The position numbers and the translations under genes are program-made. A stretch of 18,098 nt of DNA. Origin: Acidobacteriota bacterium. Lineage in GTDB: Bacteria; Acidobacteriota; Terriglobia; UBA7540. Shown one piece after another: positions 1-6,438 of the stretch. The notes beneath the pieces were generated by a model, which did no database searches, was not told the DNA's origin, and worked only from the letters and a program-made list of their open reading frames with translations. The stretch spans positions 1 through 18,098 of the forward strand of contig JAKAWN010000093.1 of assembly GCA_021827245.1 (NCBI GenBank), given 5' to 3'. The stretch's first letter is position 1; the number at the start of each line of letters is the position of its first letter.

Positions 1-54
1 GTCTCCCTCCGCCTGTAGCGCAGCTCCTTGCGGCCTGCGGTTCGTGCTCTCCGG

Positions 55-81
55 AAAAACCGCGGGCCATAAAGACCCGCG
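55..81 (-). terminator. Rho-independent terminator of the amylase gene
   Basis: Read on the minus strand, CGCGGGTC (81-74) pairs with GGCCCGCG (68-61) around the loop TTTAT, giving an 8-bp GC-rich stem with one T-G wobble. After one G comes a run of five T (59-55). It lies about 37 bases past the amylase stop codon, in the right orientation to end that transcript. Confidence 0.78.
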
Positions 82-118
82 ATACAAGCATGGCACGCCA
101 TCTGCGCGCGGCGATGGT

Positions 119-1981
119 TCATGCCGGCGAAGGGTCAGGCTCGATCTTGAAGACGCGCAGACCGCCGCCGGGGGTTTTATCGTGTTTCACCGTACACGGA
201 AAATCTGCCAGATCTTTTTCGGCGAGAGTGCTGGCTTCGCCTCCCGGCCAAAGATTGCTGACCTTGTAGCTTGCGTGCCCTGCCAGGCCGATTACGTTCA
301 AGGGGATCTGCAATTTGAGGCGAGCATCCCGGCCGGTGTCCCGGTTCGCAGCTACAAGGATTGCTCCGCGCGGGCTCCAGCGGACGTACGGCACTGGCAC
401 TGCAGTGTCCGCCTGATGAGGCACAGCCATAAGATTGGGTTGCTCTTGATCGGGCAGCAAGGCCAGGATGCCGGCTTCGCGTTTGCGCACGGCAATCATC
501 TTCTTCACGTCCTCAAACATTTCTCGATGCGCAGGATCGTTGAGTTCGTTCCAGTCAAGCATGCATCCGTAGAGCCAGCGGCCCTTGCCGGGATCTTTGC
601 CACCGTAGAGGAAAGGAGATTCCCAGGGAATTGGCCGAAACGTGGCATTGAATTCTTCTCCGGAAAAGAAAAGTGGAATCATCGGCGTCAAGAGGCAGGA
701 GTAGCCGAAAAGCGCGCGGCTGCCCTGCGCCACGTAGGGGTTCTTCCCCAACGGGAATCCTTGCCAGCCATTGTCGTGGCAACTGAGCAGGATGGAGGGC
801 CAGCCGTGTTCCAGCGTCGCCACATAAAGATTGACTGATGGCGGCTTCCCTTCAAGCGCTAATGGCCGCCCGCCACAATTGAGCTGCCAGCGGTGCTCCG
901 TATCGTCGGAGACGACGATATTTTCAATCGGCCTCGCGGCCACGTGGCCGACGGAAAGCTTGATATCGGGTATGCCATCAGGCTTGTCGTCTCCCCACCT
1001 TCGCGAGACTTTGTCGCCGCCAAGACCGTCCAGGCGAACGCTGAGGGCACCCTTGGCATCGGTGCTGCCTTCAACACTGCTGCCGTCGTCGGCATATTGG
1101 ACCACAACCTTGTAGCGTCCGGTCTTGCCGAACTTGCGGCTGTAAAAGCCGGATATGTCCCGGACCAGGACCTCGTCCAAAGCCCCGGTCTGCGAAACGC
1201 TCATATTGTTCTCGTGCTGGGGGAAATCCGTGACGCCGGGGATGGGCGCGTTGCCTTCCTCGAAAATGACGATCTCATGGCCGGCGGCAGCATTCTGCCG
1301 GATTCTTTCCCACAAGTCCGGCCGAAAGATGGCAACATCCAGGCGATAACCATCCACGCCGTACTTGGTGACGTAATTCGACCACACCTTGACCCACCAA
1401 TCGTCCAGGTCGGTGTGGCCGCCGTACCAATCATAATCGGTCATCCCCCACGAGCCGCCCCGGAACCAGCGCGGATGTTCCTGGATCAGCGGGCTGTCAT
1501 TCATCACGCCATGAGTGATGACATCCAAAAAGATCCTGATGCCGCGGCGGTGGGCTTCGTCAATCAGGGCTTTGAATTCCGCAGGCGTGCCAAGCGACGG
1601 GTCGAGCTTGCTGATATCGATCACCGCATAGGTTGTCCAGATGTTATAGAAGTGATGGGGATCGGCAAGCGCATGGCCGGCCAGCCAGATGCCGGTGATC
1701 CCCAGATCCTGAAGGTATGGCAGCTTTGCCTTCAGGCTCGTGAAGGTGCCGCTCTCAGGCCCGCGTGGAGAAGTGAAGCCCTTCGGCGCGATTTCGTAGA
1801 TGATCAGATCGCGAACCCACTCGGGCGACGGTGGTTGCACTGCCGCCGCTCCGAATTGGCTTGGCGCGCCGGCGAGAGCGGGGGCCTTGGCGCCGATCGC
1901 GAGGCTGGCAGCAGCTCCGGCACCGGCTCTGAGGAAGTCCCTCCGCGAGGTCCACGCGGGATTGTTGCCGCACTTTTTCAT
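119..1981 (-). CDS. Tat-exported GH13 (alpha-amylase family) glycoside hydrolase
   Basis: A 620-residue protein of the alpha-amylase (GH13) superfamily, which cleaves or transfers alpha-glucosidic bonds. A twin-arginine signal opens it (SRRDFLR at 12-18, then a hydrophobic stretch and ALA near 35-37), so a folded enzyme is probably exported. The conserved GH13 regions are in order: LDVITHG (152-158), GYRLDVA with nucleophile Asp215, VIFEEGN with the acid Glu241 or Glu242, and LLSCHDN with Asp403. About 110 residues between regions III and IV form an insertion that contains an EF-hand-like loop (331-339). The C-terminal part (about 530-615) looks like the usual beta domain. The ORF stays open 47 codons upstream, but the ATG at 1981 has AGGAGG six bases before it and places the Tat motif correctly. 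The precise substrate cannot be told. Family assignment is secure; subfamily is unknown. Confidence 0.9.
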   Translation of the reverse strand: MKKCGNNPAWTSRRDFLRAGAGAAASLAIGAKAPALAGAPSQFGAAAVQPPSPEWVRDLIIYEIAPKGFTSPRGPESGTFTSLKAKLPYLQDLGITGIWLAGHALADPHHFYNIWTTYAVIDISKLDPSLGTPAEFKALIDEAHRRGIRIFLDVITHGVMNDSPLIQEHPRWFRGGSWGMTDYDWYGGHTDLDDWWVKVWSNYVTKYGVDGYRLDVAIFRPDLWERIRQNAAAGHEIVIFEEGNAPIPGVTDFPQHENNMSVSQTGALDEVLVRDISGFYSRKFGKTGRYKVVVQYADDGSSVEGSTDAKGALSVRLDGLGGDKVSRRWGDDKPDGIPDIKLSVGHVAARPIENIVVSDDTEHRWQLNCGGRPLALEGKPPSVNLYVATLEHGWPSILLSCHDNGWQGFPLGKNPYVAQGSRALFGYSCLLTPMIPLFFSGEEFNATFRPIPWESPFLYGGKDPGKGRWLYGCMLDWNELNDPAHREMFEDVKKMIAVRKREAGILALLPDQEQPNLMAVPHQADTAVPVPYVRWSPRGAILVAANRDTGRDARLKLQIPLNVIGLAGHASYKVSNLWPGGEASTLAEKDLADFPCTVKHDKTPGGGLRVFKIEPDPSPA

Positions 1982-2018
1982 CCTTTGCCTCCTGTGATGC
2001 ACAGCCACAACATCAAAT

Positions 2019-2041
2019 TCTCGCCGCAACGAGCGGCGAGA
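2019..2041 (-). promoter_or_regulatory. Strong hairpin in the amylase 5' leader
   Basis: TCTCGCCGC and GCGGCGAGA form a perfect 9-bp stem with a 5-base loop, about 40 bases upstream of the amylase start codon. No T run follows on either strand, so it is not an evident terminator. It could stabilise the mRNA or act as a leader regulatory element. Confidence 0.55.
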
Positions 2042-2046
2042 TCGAA

Positions 2047-2065
2047 ATGCCAGGCTGGCATTGTA
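2047..2065 (-). promoter_or_regulatory. Putative amylase -10 box with overlapping palindromic operator
   Basis: On the minus strand a TACAAT -10-like hexamer (2065-2060) runs straight into the perfect palindrome ATGCCAGcCTGGCAT (2061-2047), which would cover the transcription start. No good -35 hexamer sits 16-18 bases upstream. A palindrome at this place is the classical position for a repressor site. The operator reading is inferred from position and symmetry only. Confidence 0.4.
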
Positions 2066-2143
2066 GCGCAACGTTCGGCATTTGACGTGAGAGGGTAGGA
2101 ATTGCAATCGGGCAAAAGGCACAGGGGGGAGGATAGGGCCTGC

Positions 2144-2273
2144 GCTAGCAGGTTGCTGAAAAACGTGTAGCGGTGGCTTTATGCCGCTATGCGCCGATTG
2201 AAAAGGCTGAAGTTATGGCGACCTAAAGTCGTCGCTACGGCTCAGGAACCGGGTTTTTCAGCAACCTGCTAGC
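2144..2273. repeat. Nested inverted-repeat element, copy 1
   Basis: The outer arms are a perfect 21-bp inverted repeat (2144-2164 and 2253-2273) containing AGGTTGCTGAAAAAC. Inside them an imperfect second palindrome (2167-2238) begins GTAGCGGTGGCTTTATG and ends TAAAGTCGTCGCTAC. The same core type recurs at 6316-6382 with different outer arms. The element lies between the divergent amylase and DUF2914 genes. No ORF fits inside, so it is MITE- or REP-like; its mobility is not shown. Confidence 0.7.
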
Positions 2274-2308
2274 ATGCCATGCGACCCCGCGGCAAGCCGG
2301 AATTGGAA

Positions 2309-2337
2309 TTAACATTTCGTCGCGCCTCTTTTACAAT
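2309..2337 (+). promoter_or_regulatory. Sigma-70-type promoter for the DUF2914 gene
   Basis: TTAACA (2309-2314) and TACAAT (2332-2337) each match the consensus in five of six positions and are separated by the ideal 17 bases. Transcription would start near 2344, leaving a short leader before the ATG at 2362. Confidence 0.6.
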
Positions 2338-2361
2338 AAACATCTTGAAACTCATATCCGT

Positions 2362-3513
2362 ATGGCGATGGGGGGAAAATCGGGTTTGGCACGCGTGTGG
2401 GGCTGGTACTCGCGACTCGAGTGGCCGGTTTCTTCCCTCTCGCTGATCGGCGGGTTCGTGTTTGACGCGCTGACCCTGCGGCGCGTCGATCTTTTCTGGG
2501 ACAATTTCTGGGTGGTCGCTCACCTTTCGATCGTGGTTGTCTGCGCGGTCTGGATCAATCTGCTGGACAATACGCCTGATAGAAGCGGAATCCGGCCGGA
2601 GGCAAATCCGCGCAGACTGCATTTCTGGCTCGTCAACTCCCTGCAGTTCTTTTTCGGCGGCCTGCTTTCCGTTTACCTCGTCTTTTATTTCCGCAGCGGC
2701 ACCATCGGCACAAGCTGGCCGTTCCTCCTGATCCTGGCGATTGCCTTTTTTGCGAACCAATTCTTAAAACGCCGCTATGCGCGGCTCTCGTTCCAGATCG
2801 CGCTACTGTTCCTGTCACTTTACGCTTTCGCCATCTACCTGATGCCGATGGTTCTGCACCGAATCGGTACGGGAGTGTTTTTGATCAGCGGCGCCGTGAG
2901 CGTGGTTGCGATCAGCTTCATCCTTGTTATCCTCGCCGCCTCCTCCCGCCGGCTCCTGGCGGGACGGAAAGGATGGGCGGTGTTCGGCTCCATTGCCGGT
3001 ATTCTTGTCATCGTGAACGGGCTTTACTTCACCAACCTCATCCCGCCGCTTCCACTGTCGCTGAATGAAGCCGGCGTATACCACTCGCTGGTGGTGAATG
3101 GCCCCGGCGACTACACGGTGACCAGCGAAGCCCAAAAGCCGGGCGGGCTTCTGTCCATAAATTTCATCAAACGCTTTTTCTCTTTGAGCCAGACCGTGCA
3201 CATCAGGCCGGGCAATTCCCTCACGGTCTATACCGCTGTCTTTTGTCCCACCGACCTGAGGACGAGGATCGTTCACGAGTGGCAATATTACGACCGGAGG
3301 ACGGGCGAGTGGCGAACGCGGGCGCGCGTCCGGCTTCCTGTTGTGGGCGGGCACAAGGGCGGCTATCGGACGTTCTCGGAAGTGTCTGACATTACGCCTG
3401 GTCCCTGGCGGGTGGACGTGGAAACGTTAAACGGCCAGGCCATCGGGCGACTCAGATTTAACGTCGTCGTGCAAAGCAAAGAGCCGCCGCTCAAAACGAA
3501 GGCCATCGGTTGA
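2362..3513 (+). CDS. Multi-pass membrane protein with C-terminal DUF2914 domain
   Basis: A 383-residue protein with about seven hydrophobic segments (near 22-38, 48-68, 88-110, 118-134, 143-165, 171-193 and 205-227), followed by a soluble C-terminal domain of about 150 residues. Its last part (about 279-370) has the pattern of DUF2914: HEWQYYD, a GGYRTFSE motif, then PWRVDVETLNGQAIGRLRFNV. The domain has no established function; it looks like a beta-rich, probably periplasmic module. The start is uncertain. The ATG at 2362 has no Shine-Dalgarno sequence but lies just past a good promoter; TTG at 2386, preceded by GGGGGGA, is an alternative that would trim eight residues. It is followed about 90 bases later by the COG2085 gene on the same strand. 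Confidence 0.8.
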   Translation: MAMGGKSGLARVWGWYSRLEWPVSSLSLIGGFVFDALTLRRVDLFWDNFWVVAHLSIVVVCAVWINLLDNTPDRSGIRPEANPRRLHFWLVNSLQFFFGGLLSVYLVFYFRSGTIGTSWPFLLILAIAFFANQFLKRRYARLSFQIALLFLSLYAFAIYLMPMVLHRIGTGVFLISGAVSVVAISFILVILAASSRRLLAGRKGWAVFGSIAGILVIVNGLYFTNLIPPLPLSLNEAGVYHSLVVNGPGDYTVTSEAQKPGGLLSINFIKRFFSLSQTVHIRPGNSLTVYTAVFCPTDLRTRIVHEWQYYDRRTGEWRTRARVRLPVVGGHKGGYRTFSEVSDITPGPWRVDVETLNGQAIGRLRFNVVVQSKEPPLKTKAIG

Positions 3514-3606
3514 CGCATTAACAAACATCGTCCGCCCGCACGACCCAGGCGTAACCAGACATGCGGTGACCTCATCTCAATAGACAAACTACGAATGGAG
3601 GGCGTT

Positions 3607-4302
3607 ATGAAAATCGGGATCATCGGAGCAGGACAAATCGGCGGCACGCTGACCCGGCGGTTGGCCAAACTTGGGCACGAGGTTTCCGTGGCCAACTCGC
3701 GAGGACCTGAATCGCTCGCTGCCCTGGCCAGGGAGACCGGTGCAAAAGCGGTGACGGCACGCGAAGCGGCACGGGCCGGAGAGGTGGTGATCGTAACCAT
3801 TCCGGAAGCAAAGATTCGAAACCTGCCCAAAGATTTGTTCGCGGGCGTTCCGGACAGCGTGGTGGTGGTGGACACCGGCAACTACTATCCGCGGCACCGC
3901 GACGGGCGGATTGCGGGAATCGAGGAGGGCATGACCGAGAGCCGGTGGGTGGAGCAACAGTTGGGCCGGCCGGTGGTGAAAGCTTTTAACAACATCTATG
4001 CCAAACACCTGATGGAGAACGGCAAGCCCAAAGGAGCTCGAGGGCGCATCGCCCTGCCTGTGGCGGGCGACGACAAACGGGCCAAGGACATCGTCATCAA
4101 TCTACTGGACGAACTGGGATTCGATGGCGTGGATGCCGGGGGCCTGGATGAGTCCTGGCGGCAACAGCCCGCGACTCCCGTTTACACCGCCGACCTGGAT
4201 GCCGAAGGAGTGCGGCGAGCCCTGGCCCAGGCCAGCAACGAACGTAAGCCGGAATGGCGCGCGACGTCGCAAAGTCCCGGCAGCTTTGTCAAGCCCGCCT
4301 GA
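3607..4302 (+). CDS. COG2085-type NADP-binding oxidoreductase (F420-dependent NADP reductase-like)
   Basis: A 231-residue protein with an N-terminal Rossmann fold: the GAGQIGG nucleotide-binding loop (GxGxxG at 7-12), then NSRGPES (30-36) at the end of the second strand, which in this family contacts the 2'-phosphate of NADP. The segment VVKAFNNIYAKHL, near residue 125, is typical of the F420-dependent NADP reductase family. Many bacterial members come from organisms without confirmed coenzyme F420, so the cofactor partner is unknown. The ATG at 3607 was chosen over the one at 3595 because GGAGG (3597-3601) lies five bases before it. It is cytosolic, with no signal or membrane segment. The DJ-1 gene follows but has its own promoter-like signal. 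Confidence 0.82.
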   Translation: MKIGIIGAGQIGGTLTRRLAKLGHEVSVANSRGPESLAALARETGAKAVTAREAARAGEVVIVTIPEAKIRNLPKDLFAGVPDSVVVVDTGNYYPRHRDGRIAGIEEGMTESRWVEQQLGRPVVKAFNNIYAKHLMENGKPKGARGRIALPVAGDDKRAKDIVINLLDELGFDGVDAGGLDESWRQQPATPVYTADLDAEGVRRALAQASNERKPEWRATSQSPGSFVKPA

Positions 4303-4348
4303 GGCGGCACTACTCCATCGGGCGAAGCACACTCGCTCGACCTCATTG

Positions 4349-4376
4349 TTGATGAACGCCAAGACGGACCTATAAT
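4349..4376 (+). promoter_or_regulatory. Sigma-70-type promoter for the DJ-1/PfpI gene
   Basis: A perfect TATAAT (4371-4376) lies 16 bases after TTGATG (4349-4354, four of six matches). The start would fall near 4383, immediately before the AAGGAGG ribosome binding site at 4384-4390. Confidence 0.6.
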
Positions 4377-4399
4377 CGGACTCAAGGAGGAAAACAGGC

Positions 4400-4993
4400 A
4401 TGACAAGCAAAAAGATTCTCATGCTGGTGGGAGACTACGTGGAGGACTACGAGGCGATGGTTCCCTTCCAGGCTCTTCAAATGGTGGGACATAAGGTTGA
4501 CGCCGTCTGTCCAGGCAAGAAAGCGGGCGAAACGGTGCGCACGGCGATCCATGACTTTGAGGGCGATCAGACTTATAGCGAGAAGCGCGGCCACAACTTC
4601 CAGATCAACGCCAATTTCGAAGAGGTGAAAGCCGAGTCTTATGACGCGCTGGTGATTCCCGGCGGCAGGGCGCCGGAGTATCTGCGAATGAATGAGAAAG
4701 TGCTCGACATCGTCAGGCACTTCTTCGACGCTGGAAAGCCCGTAGCGTCATTGTGCCACGGCGCGCAGTTGCTGACCGCGGCGGGAGTGGCGAAAGGAAG
4801 ATCGATGAGCGCCTATCCGGCCGTGGGGCCGGAAGTGAATCGTGCGGGCGGCAAATACGTGAGCCTTCCGATGACCGAAGCCCACGTGGATGGCAATCTG
4901 GTCTCCGGGCCGGCGTGGCCCGCACACCCCGCCTGGCTCGCGGAGTTCCTGCAGGTGCTCGAGCGCGGCGCGGAAAAAACCGCGAAGGCGTAA
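4400..4993 (+). CDS. DJ-1/PfpI family protein (putative glyoxalase III or deglycase-like)
   Basis: A 197-residue single-domain member of the DJ-1/PfpI superfamily. The nucleophile elbow is ASLCHGAQ with Cys119 followed by His120, and the conserved acidic residue is in the early VEDYE motif (Glu15). [15 protein letters not shown] (81-95) is also characteristic. From memory, the stretch from GDYVEDYE through VPFQALQ, CPGKKAG, HDFEG and RGHNF resembles plant DJ-1D, a reported glyoxalase III; that suggests handling of methylglyoxal or glycated molecules, but proteases and chaperones of this superfamily share the fold. AAGGAGG nine bases upstream fixes the start. A GC hairpin at 5014-5034 follows the stop. 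Confidence 0.87.
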   Translation: MTSKKILMLVGDYVEDYEAMVPFQALQMVGHKVDAVCPGKKAGETVRTAIHDFEGDQTYSEKRGHNFQINANFEEVKAESYDALVIPGGRAPEYLRMNEKVLDIVRHFFDAGKPVASLCHGAQLLTAAGVAKGRSMSAYPAVGPEVNRAGGKYVSLPMTEAHVDGNLVSGPAWPAHPAWLAEFLQVLERGAEKTAKA

Positions 4994-5013
4994 GGCCACG
5001 CTCGTATATATAG

Positions 5014-5034
5014 GGGCCGGGATGAAGCCGGCCC
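5014..5034 (+). terminator. GC-rich hairpin after the DJ-1 gene, possible terminator
   Basis: GGGCCGG and CCGGCCC form a perfect 7-bp stem around a 7-base loop, 20 bases after the stop codon. The T-rich tail is poor (TCACTCCAATTTT), so intrinsic termination is possible but not certain. Confidence 0.45.
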
Positions 5035-5250
5035 TCACTCCAATTTTCTCCGGGCAAGAACTGTCTGGCTGAGTTCCTGCTAGAAAGTGTCGGCGATCAC
5101 AGGTTGCCGGTACAGCAAAACGCCAGCCCGAGGGGCGCAGCCTGCCGTGTGTCTATCTGCCAGCTAAAATATGAGTTGCTGAAAGCGCCTGCGGCAGGGT
5201 ATGTTGCAGAGTTTAGCCACGAGGCAGACGAACCAGGAGAGATCCAGATT

Positions 5251-6231
5251 ATGCGAGTCCTTGTAACCGGCGGTGCAGGATACATCGGAAGCCAGACGGC
5301 GAAGGCCCTTGCCCAGGCGGGGCATAAGATCGTGGTTCTGGACGACCTTTCGACCGGACACCGCTCGGCCGTCAAGTGGGGACCACTCATTGAAGGCGAT
5401 CTCGGCAACAAAAAGCTGGTGGACAGGGTGTTCAGGAAACATCGGATTGAAGGCGTCCTGCACTTTGCCGCCAGCCTGCTGGTCGGAGAGTCCATGACCA
5501 ATCCCCAGAAATATTTCTGGAACAATGTCGTCGGCACACTCGTTCTGCTTGACACGATGAAGGCTCGGGGAGTAAAGCACATTGTCTTTTCCTCGTCCGC
5601 TGCGACCTATGGAAATCCTGAAAAGACGCCCATCCCGGAGGACCACCCCAAGCGTCCGATGAATCCCTACGGCGAGTCAAAGCTCTGCATGGAACGCGCC
5701 ATTCAGTGGTATGGAGCGGCCTACGGGCTTCGCGGGGTCGCTCTGCGATACTTCAACGCGGCGGGAGCCGACCTAGACGGAGAACTCGGCGAAGAACACG
5801 ACCCGGAAACACACCTGGTTCCCCTGGTGGTCCAGGCGGCACTGGGCCAGCGCCCGGAAGTGGAAATCTACGGCACGGATTACCCCACTCCGGACGGCAC
5901 GGCGATTCGCGATTTCATCCATGTTACAGACCTGGCGGATGCGCATGTGCGCGCGCTCGACTATCTGGTGGGGGGCGGCGAGAGCACAGAGTTCAATCTG
6001 GGCACGGGCCAGGGCCATTCGGTGCGTGAGGTGGTCAACAGCGTTGGGAAAATCTCTATTGGCCCGGTTCCATTCCGCGACGCGCCACGGCGGGCAGGCG
6101 ATCCCGCCGTCCTGGTCGCCGATCCCAGCAAAGCTCAGCGGGTGCTCGGCTGGCAACCACGCTACTCCGACCTGGATACCATTATCCAGAGTGCCTGGAA
6201 GTGGCACGCGTCAAAAGGCCGGACGACATAG
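5251..6231 (+). CDS. galE: UDP-glucose 4-epimerase
   Basis: A 326-residue short-chain dehydrogenase/reductase of the usual GalE length. It interconverts UDP-glucose and UDP-galactose through a transient 4-keto sugar on tightly bound NAD, supplying galactose for envelope polysaccharides. Visible features are the TGGAGYIGS nucleotide-binding loop (6-14), Asp31-Asp32 at the end of the second strand, FSSSAATYG (113-121) with the catalytic serine region, and the Tyr140-x-x-x-Lys144 pair. RYFNAAGAD and DGTAIRDFIHVTDLADAH follow in the substrate-binding half. The reading frame is open for 49 codons upstream, but that part is not GalE-like; ATG 5251 has AGGAGA about ten bases before it. Activity on N-acetylated sugars cannot be excluded from sequence. 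It converges with glmS across the repeat at 6283-6407. Confidence 0.93.
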   Translation: MRVLVTGGAGYIGSQTAKALAQAGHKIVVLDDLSTGHRSAVKWGPLIEGDLGNKKLVDRVFRKHRIEGVLHFAASLLVGESMTNPQKYFWNNVVGTLVLLDTMKARGVKHIVFSSSAATYGNPEKTPIPEDHPKRPMNPYGESKLCMERAIQWYGAAYGLRGVALRYFNAAGADLDGELGEEHDPETHLVPLVVQAALGQRPEVEIYGTDYPTPDGTAIRDFIHVTDLADAHVRALDYLVGGGESTEFNLGTGQGHSVREVVNSVGKISIGPVPFRDAPRRAGDPAVLVADPSKAQRVLGWQPRYSDLDTIIQSAWKWHASKGRTT

Positions 6232-6282
6232 CGCGTCTCCGCGGGAATTCCCCCTCAACCGGCCCGGCGTTGCGGGGCGCCC

Positions 6283-6407
6283 GGGAGTCTGTATGAAAAC
6301 TGTGGCATTTGCGCTGTAGCGGCGCTCTATGAGCACCGAATCTATTGGAAAATGAAGGCCGGCGGTCACAGAGCGTCGCTACAACTGCAGTTTTCACACA
6401 GACTCCC
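6283..6407. repeat. Nested inverted-repeat element, copy 2
   Basis: The outer arms at 6283-6302 and 6388-6407 are 20-bp inverted repeats with one mismatch (GAGTCTGTATGAAAACTG). The inner palindrome at 6316-6382 starts GTAGCGGCGCTCTATGAGC and ends AGAGCGTCGCTAC, the same layout as the core at 2167-2238. It fills most of the gap between convergent galE and glmS. It could act as a shared bidirectional transcription stop, although no T run is present. Confidence 0.68.
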
Positions 6408-6438
6408 CGAGGGTGAGGTGTGCGAGTGAAGGCAGCGG

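Noticed and set aside
893..2098. Long open frame on the plus strand opposite the amylase gene (also 44-838)
   Set aside because: Both are antisense shadows of the GH13 gene. The minus-strand protein has complete catalytic motifs, a Tat signal and a good ribosome binding site, while these frames have no recognisable features.
1982..2122. Upstream extension of the amylase frame by 47 codons
   Set aside because: It would bury the Tat signal deep inside the protein, and it covers the leader hairpin and palindrome. The ATG at 1981 has a strong AGGAGG.
5104..5250. N-terminal extension of GalE
   Set aside because: GalE normally begins just before the TGGxGYIG loop. The extra 49 residues are not family-like, and AGGAGA precedes ATG 5251.
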